From Sphingopyxis sp. OAS728 (lineage in GTDB: Bacteria; Pseudomonadota; Alphaproteobacteria; Sphingomonadales; Sphingomonadaceae), in contig NZ_JADBDT010000001.1 in assembly GCF_014873485.1 (NCBI RefSeq), forward strand, positions 4,768,501 to 4,832,500: a stretch of DNA of 64,000 bases. The letters are read 5' to 3'. The notes below the pieces were generated by a model that made no database searches, was not told where the DNA came from, and saw only the letters and a list, made by a program, of their open reading frames with translations. Both the position numbers and the translations under genes were made by a program. This document shows positions 27,427 to 36,014 of this stretch, piece after piece. Each line of letters starts with the position of its first letter. Positions within the stretch are counted from its first letter, which is position 1.

Positions 27427-29406
27427 ATGCGTTTCATCCGAAAGGCGATGATCGGGCTGGCGGCTTTTGCCGCGCTGCCGCTGGCGGCGCAGGGGCCAGT
27501 GCCTGCACCCGCCGTAAAGAAAGTCGAAGCCGCTGCCGTTCCGGTCGCGAAAACTGCCGCGGCGCCCGTCGCGCTCGACGCCAAGGACCTTGAGGCCTGG
27601 CTCGATGGCTATCTGCCCTACGCGCTCGAACGCGCGCGCATCCCGGGCGCGGTCGTCGTCGTCGTGCGCGGCAATCAGGTCGTGCTCGAAAAGGGCTATG
27701 GCTTCTCCGACGTCGCCAAGCGAGCGCCGGTCCTGCCCGAGAGCACGTTGTTCCGTCCCGGTTCAGTGTCGAAGCTGTTTACCTGGACTGCGGTGATGCA
27801 GCAGGTCGAGGCGGGCAAGATCGACCTCGACAAGGACGTGAACACCTATCTCGATTTCAAGATTCCGCCCTATCAGGGCAAGCCGGTCACGATGCGCAAC
27901 ATCATGACGCACACCGCAGGTTTCCAGGAATCGGTGCGCTACCTGATCAGCAGCGACCCCAAGGCGGTGATGACGCTGAAAAAGCAGATGCCGCTTGCGC
28001 TGCCCGACCGCGTCTTCGCGCCGGGCACGACGCCCGCTTACTCGAACTATGCTACCGCGCTCGCCGGCTATATCGTCGAGCGTGTCAGCGGCGAGCCGTT
28101 CGACGACTATATCGAAAACCACATCTTCAAGCCGCTGAACATGACGCATTCGTCGTTCCGCCAGCCGCTTCCCGCCAGTCTCGCGCCGCATATGTCGAAG
28201 GGTTATCCCGACATCACGCAAAAGGCGAAGCCGTTCGAGATGGTGATCCCGGCGCCCGCCGGCAGCCTGTCGGCGAGCGGGGCCGATATGGGCAAGTTCA
28301 TGATCGCGCACCTCAATAACGGTGCCGGGCTGCTGAAGCCCGAAACCGCGAAGCAGATGCACGACTTCAAGGCGCCCGGCGTCGGTCCGCTCAACAGCAT
28401 GGCGCTCGGTTTCTACGAACAATGGGTCAACGGCCACCGCGCGATCGCGCATGGCGGCGACACCGTCTGGTTCCACTCCTATCTATGGCTGTTCCCCGAC
28501 GCCGACATCGGCGTCTACATCTCGATGAACAGCGCAGGGAAAGCGGGCGACGCGGGTGCGATCCGCAGCGCATTGTTCCACAAATTCGCCGACCGCTATC
28601 TGCCGGGCACCGAAAAGCCGGGTCAGGTCGATGCAAAGACCGCGGCGCAGCACGCGCAGATGATGGTCGGCAATTACATCAGCAGCCGCGGATCGTTCAC
28701 CAACTTCATGAGCCTGTTCGGCCTGCTCGGGCAGACGACGATCTCGCTGACCGATGATGGCAAGATCACGCTCCCGGCGCTCGACGGCCTTGGTGCCGGC
28801 GCGCGCGACTGGGTCGAGGTCGAGCCCTTCGTGTGGCGCGACACCGGCACCGGCGAACGCGTCGCGGCCGAGGTCAAGGACGGCCGCGTCGTGCGCTGGA
28901 GCGTCGATGGCGGCTCGCCCTTCATGGTGTTCGAACCGGCGCCGTTCGCCGTGAACGCTGCCTGGCTCAACCCGGCGCTGATCTTCGCTTTCGGCATCAT
29001 CCTGCTCGCGGCGCTGGCCTGGCCGGTGCGCGCGCTCGTGCGCCGCAGCTTCAAGGCCGATTTCGCGCTCGAAGGCAAGGCGCGGCGCGCTTACCGCCTG
29101 TCGCGTGTGTTTGCGTGGCTCGCGATCGGCGCGCTCGCGGGCTGGTTCGGCCTGATCGCGGCCTTCTCGGCCGATATCGGCAGCATCGGCGGTCCGCTCG
29201 ACTGGCTGATCAACCTGCTGCGCATCGTAACGCCGCTTGCCGCCTTCGGGCTGCTGATCACCGCGGGCTGGCACCTGTGGCTCAGCATCAAGGACAAGCG
29301 CCGCTGGACGATGAAGCTCGGCGCGGTGCTCCTGATCCTCGCCGCTCTGGTCCTCGTGTGGGTGACGCTCGCCTTCCATCTCTACGGCTTCGGGATGGTC
29401 TATTGA
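27427..29406 (+). CDS. Beta-lactamase-family serine hydrolase with C-terminal membrane domain
   Basis: A 659-residue protein with a signal peptide (MRFIRKAMIGLAAFAALPLAAQG), a class C/penicillin-binding-like domain with SxxK in GSVSKLFTW, the YxN element YSNYAT and HGGDT as the KTG-equivalent, then about 200 residues with four hydrophobic helices (AWLNPALIFAFGIILLAALAWPV onwards, read in parts). The family includes D-aminopeptidases, DD-peptidases and esterases. The ribosome site AAAAGGGGAAAG precedes ATG 27427. The stop overlaps the dgcA start by one base (TGATG). A D-specific peptidase role on the outer face of the membrane fits the locus, but is inferred. Confidence 0.85.
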   Translation: MRFIRKAMIGLAAFAALPLAAQGPVPAPAVKKVEAAAVPVAKTAAAPVALDAKDLEAWLDGYLPYALERARIPGAVVVVVRGNQVVLEKGYGFSDVAKRAPVLPESTLFRPGSVSKLFTWTAVMQQVEAGKIDLDKDVNTYLDFKIPPYQGKPVTMRNIMTHTAGFQESVRYLISSDPKAVMTLKKQMPLALPDRVFAPGTTPAYSNYATALAGYIVERVSGEPFDDYIENHIFKPLNMTHSSFRQPLPASLAPHMSKGYPDITQKAKPFEMVIPAPAGSLSASGADMGKFMIAHLNNGAGLLKPETAKQMHDFKAPGVGPLNSMALGFYEQWVNGHRAIAHGGDTVWFHSYLWLFPDADIGVYISMNSAGKAGDAGAIRSALFHKFADRYLPGTEKPGQVDAKTAAQHAQMMVGNYISSRGSFTNFMSLFGLLGQTTISLTDDGKITLPALDGLGAGARDWVEVEPFVWRDTGTGERVAAEVKDGRVVRWSVDGGSPFMVFEPAPFAVNAAWLNPALIFAFGIILLAALAWPVRALVRRSFKADFALEGKARRAYRLSRVFAWLAIGALAGWFGLIAAFSADIGSIGGPLDWLINLLRIVTPLAAFGLLITAGWHLWLSIKDKRRWTMKLGAVLLILAALVLVWVTLAFHLYGFGMVY

Positions 29407-30410
29407 TGGCGACGCAGGCCATGCGGGAACTGACGCTCGACCTTCGGGTCGAGCGTTTTCCCTATCACCAGCCGTTCCGCATTTCGGGGCATGTCTTCAC
29501 CGAAACCGCCTTGCTCGTTGCAGAGCTTTCGGACGGCACGCATGTCGGGCGCGGCGAGGGGGCGGGGGTCTATTATCTCGGCGACGATATCGAGCATATG
29601 CTGGCCGAGGCGACCCGCGTCCGCGGCGCGATCGAGGACGGTGCGACGCGTGGCGACCTGCAACAGCTTCTTCCGCCGGGCGGCGCGCGCAATGCGCTCG
29701 ACTGCGCCTTCTGGGATCTGAAGGCGAAGCAGACGGGGCGGCCCGTTTGGGAGCTTGCCGGGCTGAACCCGCCAAGGGCGCTGCGCTCGACGTTGACGCT
29801 CGGTGCCGATCGCGCGGAGACGATGGCAAAAGCCGCGCTCGCGATCGATCCGGATGCTCCGATCAAGGTCAAGCTGACCGGCGATCTCTCCGACGACATC
29901 GCGCGCGTCGTCGCGATCCGCACCGCGCGGCCGCACGCGTGGATCGGTGTCGATGCCAACCAGGGCTATGATGTCGAAACGCTCGGCGAACTGCTCCCCG
30001 TGCTCGTTTCAACGCGCGTCGCGCAGCTCGAGCAGCCATTGCGACGCGGTCGCGAGGCGGACCTCGATGGGCTGAAGCGCCCGTTGCCCTTCGTCGCCGA
30101 CGAAAGCGCTTTGTCGCTCGCGGACACCGCCTCGCTTGTCGGCCGCTTCGACGTCGTAAACATCAAACTCGATAAATGCGGCGGTCTGACCGAGGGTCTC
30201 GCGATCGCACGGCAGGCGAAGAAGCTCGGCCTCGACGTCATGGTCGGCAATATGATGGGGTCCAGCCTGTCGATGGCGCCGTCCTACCTCGTGGGCCAGC
30301 TTTGCGACATCGTCGACCTCGACGGTCCGACATTCCTCGCGCGCGATCGCGTGCCCGGCGTGGAATATCGCGATGGCATGATTCATTGCCCCGCCGAAAT
30401 TTGGGGATGA
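29406..30410 (+). CDS. dgcA: N-acetyl-D-glutamate racemase DgcA / dipeptide-epimerase-type enolase-superfamily enzyme
   Basis: A 334-residue enolase-superfamily protein of the L-Ala-D/L-Glu epimerase subgroup. The acid-base lysines are K154 and K156 (IKVKL) and K254 (NIKLDKCGG); the metal ligands are D183 (VDANQGY), E209 (LEQPL) and D232 (VADES). In the DgcN-DgcA pathway known from marine Proteobacteria, DgcA turns N-acetyl-D-Glu into N-acetyl-L-Glu. The alternative is L-Ala-D/L-Glu dipeptide epimerase. The presence of a DgcN homologue 3.4 kb downstream favours the first. It is translationally coupled to the serine hydrolase. The distinction cannot be settled by reading alone. Confidence 0.82.
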   Translation: MATQAMRELTLDLRVERFPYHQPFRISGHVFTETALLVAELSDGTHVGRGEGAGVYYLGDDIEHMLAEATRVRGAIEDGATRGDLQQLLPPGGARNALDCAFWDLKAKQTGRPVWELAGLNPPRALRSTLTLGADRAETMAKAALAIDPDAPIKVKLTGDLSDDIARVVAIRTARPHAWIGVDANQGYDVETLGELLPVLVSTRVAQLEQPLRRGREADLDGLKRPLPFVADESALSLADTASLVGRFDVVNIKLDKCGGLTEGLAIARQAKKLGLDVMVGNMMGSSLSMAPSYLVGQLCDIVDLDGPTFLARDRVPGVEYRDGMIHCPAEIWG

Positions 30411-30463
30411 TGACAATTTTGTGTCCTAAGCCGGTTGACAATTTTCTGATTAGGACAATAGTC
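30411..30463 (+). promoter_or_regulatory. Promoter and operator of the dipeptidase-TonB-dgcN operon
   Basis: TTGACA (30435-30440), a 17-base spacer and ATAGTC (30458-30463) form a promoter. TGTCCTAA (30422-30429) and TTAGGACA (30450-30457) are perfect inverted 8-mers on either side of the -35. TGACAATTTT occurs twice (30411-30420, 30436-30445), and a third copy is in the promoter at 27304. The shared sequence suggests one regulator, probably the XRE-cupin protein. Confidence 0.6.
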
Positions 30464-30492
30464 GAGACTGAAACGAAATAAGGGAGGATGGG

Positions 30493-31635
30493 ATGACGGC
30501 GTCATTCCCGATCACGCGCCGCGCGGCACTCGCGGGCGCGATCGGTACCGCATTGTCCGCACCGATGATCGCGCGGGGCAGCTATGCCTTTGCTGCGGCG
30601 CCGGGAAAAAACTACTCGCGCCGCGCGGTCGATCTGGTCGCCTCATCGCTCGTCATCGACATGCTCGCGCCGCTCAAGATCACGCTCGACGACAATTATG
30701 TCGCGCACCGGCTGACCGACGCCGAAGCGGCCGAGTTCCGGGCATCGGGCATCACCGGATTTCACAACGCTTATGGCCTGGGCGGTCCCGACGCAAAGGC
30801 ACAAGCGATGGAATTCCTCGCCGGCTGGCAGGGCTTTGCCGGGCGTAACAGCCATGTCTTCACTCTTGTCGATACCGTGGCCGACCTCGATCGGGCGAAA
30901 GCCGACAAGAAATGCGCCGTCATCATGGGCATCCAGAATGCCGAGCATTTCGAGAAGGTCGCGGATGTCGCGCTGTTCCGCCGCCTCGGCCTCCGCTGCG
31001 CGCAGCTCACCTATAACAGCCAGAATCGCATCGGATCGGGCAGCACCGAACGCGTCGACGGCGGCGTCAGCGACTATGGCGCCGCGATCATCGCAGAGAT
31101 GGAAAAGCAGAAGATGCTCGTCGACGTCTCGCATTGCGGCGACAAGACAACATTGGATGCTATCGAGATCGCCAAGGGACCGATCGCGATCACTCACAGC
31201 AACGCGCGTGCGCTGGTCGATCATCCGCGGGTCAAGACCGATGCGGCGATCAAGGCGCTCGCCGCAAAGGGCGGGGTGATGGGGATCACGGGGGTGCGCA
31301 TGTTCGTGCGCACCACCGACCCGACCAATGTCGGGCATATGGCCGACCATATCGACCATGTCGCCAAGCTGGTCGGGGTCGATCATGTCGGCATCGGGTC
31401 GGACGCCGATCTGCATGGCTATGACGATATGAAGCCCGACGAATATGCGGCGCTGAAGAACAGCTACAAGGGCAGCTACGCCTTCCGCGACAAGATCGAC
31501 ATCGACGGCTTCGACCATCCGCTCAAAACTTTCGACCTGACCGAAGAGCTAATCCGCCGCGGTTATTCCAACGAAAACATCCGGGCCGTGCTCGGTGGCA
31601 ATTTCCGCCGCCTGCTCGCCCAAGTCTGGGGATAA
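30493..31635 (+). CDS. Membrane dipeptidase-family (M19) protein, Tat-exported, atypical metal site
   Basis: A 380-residue protein with a twin-arginine signal (TRRAALAGAIGTALSAPMIA) and the M19 renal-dipeptidase fold. The zinc-binding motifs DVSHCGDKT, ITHSNARAL and VGIGSDAD are present. The N-terminal HxD motif (normally DxHxD) is replaced by DMLAP at 56-60, and the bridging Glu region reads GIQNAEHF, so the binuclear site is altered. M19 enzymes split dipeptides with D-residues at P1'. AGGGAGG precedes the start codon. The TonB receptor follows after 4 bases. It may be a binding protein, or an enzyme of changed mechanism. Confidence 0.85.
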   Translation: MTASFPITRRAALAGAIGTALSAPMIARGSYAFAAAPGKNYSRRAVDLVASSLVIDMLAPLKITLDDNYVAHRLTDAEAAEFRASGITGFHNAYGLGGPDAKAQAMEFLAGWQGFAGRNSHVFTLVDTVADLDRAKADKKCAVIMGIQNAEHFEKVADVALFRRLGLRCAQLTYNSQNRIGSGSTERVDGGVSDYGAAIIAEMEKQKMLVDVSHCGDKTTLDAIEIAKGPIAITHSNARALVDHPRVKTDAAIKALAAKGGVMGITGVRMFVRTTDPTNVGHMADHIDHVAKLVGVDHVGIGSDADLHGYDDMKPDEYAALKNSYKGSYAFRDKIDIDGFDHPLKTFDLTEELIRRGYSNENIRAVLGGNFRRLLAQVWG

Positions 31636-31639
31636 GACG

Positions 31640-33817
31640 ATGAAACAGGGACTTTTTTTCGCAGCAAGCATGACCGCACTGATGGTCGCGATGCCGGTAC
31701 AGGCGCAGGAAGCCGCTGCGGTGGAAACGGCGGGCGAGATTGTCGTGACCGCGCAAAAGCGCGTCGAGGCGCTGCAGGATGTTCCGATTTCGATCACCGT
31801 CGTCAATGGCGACGCCCTGCGCGAACAGGGGGCGGGGTCGCTGGTCGATTACGCCGGTTATGTCCCGGGCATGACGGTGCTCAGCTCGCAACCGGGCACC
31901 TCGATCATCTCGCTCCGCGGTATTGCACCGGTCGGATCGGCGCAGGCGGTCGGCATCTATCTGGACGACGCGCCGGTGGGGTCGAGCAGCCTCTACGCGC
32001 GCAGCGCGACCTACTCGCTCGACCTGATGCCCTATGACATCGCCGGGCTGGAAATCCTCCGCGGACCGCAGGGGACGCTTTATGGCGCAAGCTCGATCGG
32101 GGGCTTGCTGAAATACCGCACCGTCGCGCCCAGCACGACCGATTTCAGCGTCAAGGCCGGCGGCGAGCTGTTCACCATCGACGAAGCCGGCAATCCGGGC
32201 TGGGCCGCGCAGGTCATGGTCAATGCGCCGATTGTCCAGGACAAGCTTGGCATGACGGCCAGCTTCTCTTGGCGCAAGACGCCCGGCTATGTCAGTTCGG
32301 TCAACAATCCTGCGCTCAACGATGCGAACGATGTCGAACAGCGCGGCGGCCGGGTGAGCCTGCTGTGGAATGCGACAGAGGATTTCACCGTCCGCCTCGG
32401 CGGCATCTGGCAGACGATCGACGCGAACGCGACCAACAATGTCGTCGCTACTGCGGCAGGCGTCCCGATCGGCGATGGCTGGTCGTATAACTCCTTCCTG
32501 CCCGAGCCCTTCCGCAAGAGCATCGACTATTATTCGGCCGTTCTCGACTATGATCTCGGCTTTGCGACGCTGACCTCGGTCTCGACATACAGCGAGACGA
32601 GCACGACCAGCGTGCAGGATGCCTCGCTGGTTTTCGGGATCGCTTTCCCTGCGCTGACCGGTGGGGCGGTGCCCGCAGGCCTCGCGCCGTTCAGCATCGC
32701 GCTCGATCTGGAAAAGTTCACGCAGGAAATCCGGCTGGCGTCGCCCAGCAACGATCGCTTCGAATGGATGGTCGGCGCTTTCTATACAAAGGAGGACAGC
32801 GAGAACCATCAGCTCGTGCGGACGTTCGACTTCTCGGGCGCACCCAACGCGCTTGATCCGGGCGCCGTCGTCTCGCTGCCCTCGACGTTCAAGGAAATGG
32901 CGGTATTCGCCAATGCGACGGCTTATTTCGGTGACATGTTCGCACTGTCCGGCGGCCTCCGCTACGCGAAGAACAAGCAGAACTTCCAGCAGATCAGCAG
33001 CGGCCCGTTCATCGGCGTCGCCAACTTCACGGGCTCCTCGGAAGAAGATGTCTTCATCTACAGCGTCAGTCCGCAGCTCCACATCAACGACGACGCGATG
33101 ATCTATGCGCGCGTCGCGAACGGCTATCGCCCGGGCGGTCCGAACGTGGTGTTCCCCGGCGTTCCGCCGCAGGTCAAGGCCGACACGCTGGTCAACTATG
33201 AAGTCGGCTTCAAGGGCAATCTGGGCAGCACGCTGACCGTCGATGTGGCCGGCTTCTATATGGACTGGACCGACATTCAGGTCGTCCAGCCGTTCGGCGG
33301 CGTGACGGGACAGGCCAACGGGCCTTCCGCGGTCAGCAAGGGCGTCGAAGGCACGCTGACGTGGCGTCCGGCGCCGGGGCTGTCGCTGGTTGCGAGCGCG
33401 GCCTACGCCGATGCGAAGTTGACGGCGGACGCACCGGAAATCTCGGGCGTCGATGGCGCCCGCCTGCCGAGCGTGCCGAAATTCACCGGATCGGTGCAGG
33501 CGGACTATAATTTTGCCATCGGCAGCAACGCGACGGCGAAGGTCGGCGTCGGCGTGCGGCATTCGTCGAAGCTCGCGTCGCTGCCTTCCAGCAGCCCGGA
33601 CAATCTGTGGTCGGATGCCTATACCGCGCTTGACGCAAACGCTGCCGTGACCTTCGACGATCATTGGACGATCCGCGTTTATGCTCGCAACCTTGCGAAC
33701 GAGCGGGCGGCGACGCAGCGGTCCTATACGCTCGACGCCTTTGGTACGCAGGCGTATCAAACGAGCATTCCGCTGCAGCCGCGGACGATCGGCGTCGCGC
33801 TCGATATGGCCTTTTGA
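31640..33817 (+). CDS. TonB-dependent outer-membrane receptor
   Basis: A 725-residue receptor with a signal peptide (cleavage near MPVQAQEA), TonB-box-like EIVVTAQKRVEALQDVPISI, plug motif LEILRGPQGTLYGASSIGGLLKY and a barrel ending LDMAF. It lies between a dipeptidase and dgcN in a compact operon, so peptide or muropeptide uptake is the natural inference. Only a weak ribosome site (GGGGATAAG) is visible, consistent with read-through from the dipeptidase. Confidence 0.92.
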   Translation: MKQGLFFAASMTALMVAMPVQAQEAAAVETAGEIVVTAQKRVEALQDVPISITVVNGDALREQGAGSLVDYAGYVPGMTVLSSQPGTSIISLRGIAPVGSAQAVGIYLDDAPVGSSSLYARSATYSLDLMPYDIAGLEILRGPQGTLYGASSIGGLLKYRTVAPSTTDFSVKAGGELFTIDEAGNPGWAAQVMVNAPIVQDKLGMTASFSWRKTPGYVSSVNNPALNDANDVEQRGGRVSLLWNATEDFTVRLGGIWQTIDANATNNVVATAAGVPIGDGWSYNSFLPEPFRKSIDYYSAVLDYDLGFATLTSVSTYSETSTTSVQDASLVFGIAFPALTGGAVPAGLAPFSIALDLEKFTQEIRLASPSNDRFEWMVGAFYTKEDSENHQLVRTFDFSGAPNALDPGAVVSLPSTFKEMAVFANATAYFGDMFALSGGLRYAKNKQNFQQISSGPFIGVANFTGSSEEDVFIYSVSPQLHINDDAMIYARVANGYRPGGPNVVFPGVPPQVKADTLVNYEVGFKGNLGSTLTVDVAGFYMDWTDIQVVQPFGGVTGQANGPSAVSKGVEGTLTWRPAPGLSLVASAAYADAKLTADAPEISGVDGARLPSVPKFTGSVQADYNFAIGSNATAKVGVGVRHSSKLASLPSSSPDNLWSDAYTALDANAAVTFDDHWTIRVYARNLANERAATQRSYTLDAFGTQAYQTSIPLQPRTIGVALDMAF

Positions 33818-33837
33818 GCGAATTGGAGTTGGGCAAG

Positions 33838-34878
33838 ATGAACGCGCCTATCGGCAGGCTGGAGGACAGCCTGACCCTGCCGCAACCCTATCTGCTGTTC
33901 CTCGGCGACACGACCAATGCGGCCTATGCCAAGACCGCCTTCGGTCTCGCCGATTGGGCGGGTGATCGCTGTACGGGCGAATGGGCGATCGGCGGTTGCA
34001 CCGTTTCGACCGGCCTGCCGCGCCTCTCGCCCGCCGAGGCGCGGGCGGCGGGGGCGCGCTCGCTGGTGATCGGCGTCGCCAATCAGGGCGGCATCATCGG
34101 CGCAGCGTGGGTCGCGGTGCTCGTCGAGGCGATGGAGGCGGGGCTCGACATCGTGAGCGGGCTCCACACCAAGCTGACGAGCGTTCCTGCGCTCGTCGAG
34201 GCGGCGGCGCGGACGGGACAGCGGCTTATCGACATCCGCACCCCGCCGCCCGCGATCCCCGTGGGAACGGGGCGCAAGCGGGCGGGCAAGCGGCTGCTCA
34301 CCGTCGGCACCGACTGTGCGCTCGGCAAGAAATATACTGCGCTAGCCTTGCACCGCGCCCTCATCGCGCGCGGCCTCGACGCCGATTTTCGCGCGACCGG
34401 CCAGACCGGCATCATGATCGCGGGCGGCGGCATGCCGATGGACGCGGTCGTGTCGGATTTCGAGGCAGGGGCGGCCGAAATGCTGAGCCCCGATGCGCCC
34501 GATAGTCATTGGGACGTGATCGAAGGGCAGGGGTCGATCTTCAACCCCGCTTACGCCCCGGTGTCGCTCGGCCTGCTCCACGGCAGCCAGCCCGACGTCT
34601 TCGTCGTCTGTCACGATCCCACGCGCAGCGTCATCCTCGGCATGGAAAGCTTTGCCTTGCCTTCGGTCGAGGAGGTTATCGATATGACGATCCGCCTCGG
34701 AAGCCGTACCAATCCCGCGATCCGCTGCGGCGGCGTCAGCTTCAACACATCGAGTTTTGACGCCAACGCGGCCGAGGCGCTGATGGCGGCCGAACGCGAA
34801 CGGCTCGGGCTTCCCGTGGCCGATCCGATCCGCGGCGGAGCAGGGTTCGACGCGCTCGTCGAAAAGTGTCTCGCGTGA
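33838..34878 (+). CDS. dgcN: D-glutamate N-acetyltransferase DgcN (DUF1611 family)
   Basis: A 346-residue DUF1611 protein. The N-domain has PYLLFLGDTTNAAYAKTAFGLADW; the C-domain is a P-loop-like fold with VGTDCALGKKYTALALHRAL, ATGQTGIMIAGGG, VIEGQGSIFNPAYAPVSLGLLHG and VCHDPTR. In the described DgcN-DgcA route, DgcN acetylates D-Glu and DgcA then racemises N-acetyl-D-Glu. Length and motifs are complete. The start is ATG 33838 with GGAG upstream. The stop overlaps the GTG of the permease gene by 4 bases. Older annotation of the family is domain of unknown function. Confidence 0.85.
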   Translation: MNAPIGRLEDSLTLPQPYLLFLGDTTNAAYAKTAFGLADWAGDRCTGEWAIGGCTVSTGLPRLSPAEARAAGARSLVIGVANQGGIIGAAWVAVLVEAMEAGLDIVSGLHTKLTSVPALVEAAARTGQRLIDIRTPPPAIPVGTGRKRAGKRLLTVGTDCALGKKYTALALHRALIARGLDADFRATGQTGIMIAGGGMPMDAVVSDFEAGAAEMLSPDAPDSHWDVIEGQGSIFNPAYAPVSLGLLHGSQPDVFVVCHDPTRSVILGMESFALPSVEEVIDMTIRLGSRTNPAIRCGGVSFNTSSFDANAAEALMAAERERLGLPVADPIRGGAGFDALVEKCLA

Positions 34879-36014
34879 GTGTGGGCGAGACGGGCAGCGG
34901 GTCGAGCTGGTTCCAGCGCTACCTGCTGCCCGGTTTTGCGCTGAAGGCTGTGATTATCGGCGGCGGCTATGCCACGGGGCGCGAGCTGGCCGAATATTTC
35001 GTGCCGTCAGGGCCGTGGGGCGGGCTGTCCGCGATGCTGCTCGCGACCTTGATCTGGAGCGTCGTCGCCGCGCTGACCTTCGCGCTCGCGATCAAGCTCG
35101 GCGCCTATGATTATCGCAGCTTTTTCAAGGGACTTCTGGGGCCCGCCTGGATCGCGTTCGAAATTGCCTACATCATCTTCGTCGTCCTGATCCTCGCGGT
35201 GTTCGGCGCCGCGGCGGGTGCGATCGGTGCGGCAACCTTTGGCTGGCCTGAACTTGCGGGCGTGCTGCTGCTCGCCGTGTCGATCGTCGCGGTCACCGCG
35301 TGGGGCACCGGCGTGGTCGAGCAGATGTTCAAATATGTCTCGATCCTGCTTTATGCCGTCTATGGCCTGTTCCTTGTCCTCGCGCTCGCCAGTTTCGGCG
35401 GACTGATCGGGCAGGGCTTCGCGAACGCGCCGCCGCCGTCGGGCAACTGGATGGCGGGCGGGCTCACTTACGCGAGCTATAATATCGTCGGCGCCGTGGT
35501 GATCCTGCCCGTGCTGCGCCACCTGAGGCACCAGCGCGACGCTGTCGTCGCCGGGCTGATCGCGGGGCCGCTGTCGATGCTGCCCGCGATCCTCTTCTTC
35601 GTCGCGATGATGGCCTTCTATCCCGCGATCGGCGACGAGACCCTGCCGTCGGATTTCCTGCTCCGCCAGATGACGGTGCCGGGTTTCCATATCCTGTTTC
35701 AGGTGATGATCTTTGCCGCGCTGCTCGAAAGCGGGGCGGGTTCGGTGCATGCGATCAACGAACGGATTTCGGGCGCGATCGAGAGCCACGGGCGGCCGCC
35801 GCTCTCGACCGGTGCGCGCGCGATCATCGGCGCGGTCATCCTCACCGGCTGCATGTTCGTCGCGGGCGAGATCGGCCTCGTCGACCTGATCGCGAGCGGA
35901 TACCGCTTCCTCGCCTGGCTGTTCCTCGCAGTGTTCGTCCTGCCGCTCATCACCATCGGAACCTGGCGCCTGCTGCGCCCGTCCACCGCTCCCCATATGG
36001 AGGCCTTGCCATGA
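34875..36014 (+). CDS. YkvI-like membrane transporter
   Basis: A 379-residue membrane protein with about ten hydrophobic segments of the APC/NSS-like YkvI group. It has the start FQRYLLPGFALKAVIIGGGYATGRELAEYF (read in parts; the GGGYATGRE segment is an unwound-helix-type motif) and FEIAYIIFVVLILAVFGAAAG. YkvI proteins have no firmly known substrate. Co-occurrence with dgcN suggests a D-Glu, N-acetyl-Glu or dipeptide carrier. GTG 34875 is chosen because it forms a GTGA overlap with dgcN; a GTG at 34866 is the alternative. Its stop overlaps the next start (ATGA). Confidence 0.8.
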   Translation: MSVGETGSGSSWFQRYLLPGFALKAVIIGGGYATGRELAEYFVPSGPWGGLSAMLLATLIWSVVAALTFALAIKLGAYDYRSFFKGLLGPAWIAFEIAYIIFVVLILAVFGAAAGAIGAATFGWPELAGVLLLAVSIVAVTAWGTGVVEQMFKYVSILLYAVYGLFLVLALASFGGLIGQGFANAPPPSGNWMAGGLTYASYNIVGAVVILPVLRHLRHQRDAVVAGLIAGPLSMLPAILFFVAMMAFYPAIGDETLPSDFLLRQMTVPGFHILFQVMIFAALLESGAGSVHAINERISGAIESHGRPPLSTGARAIIGAVILTGCMFVAGEIGLVDLIASGYRFLAWLFLAVFVLPLITIGTWRLLRPSTAPHMEALP

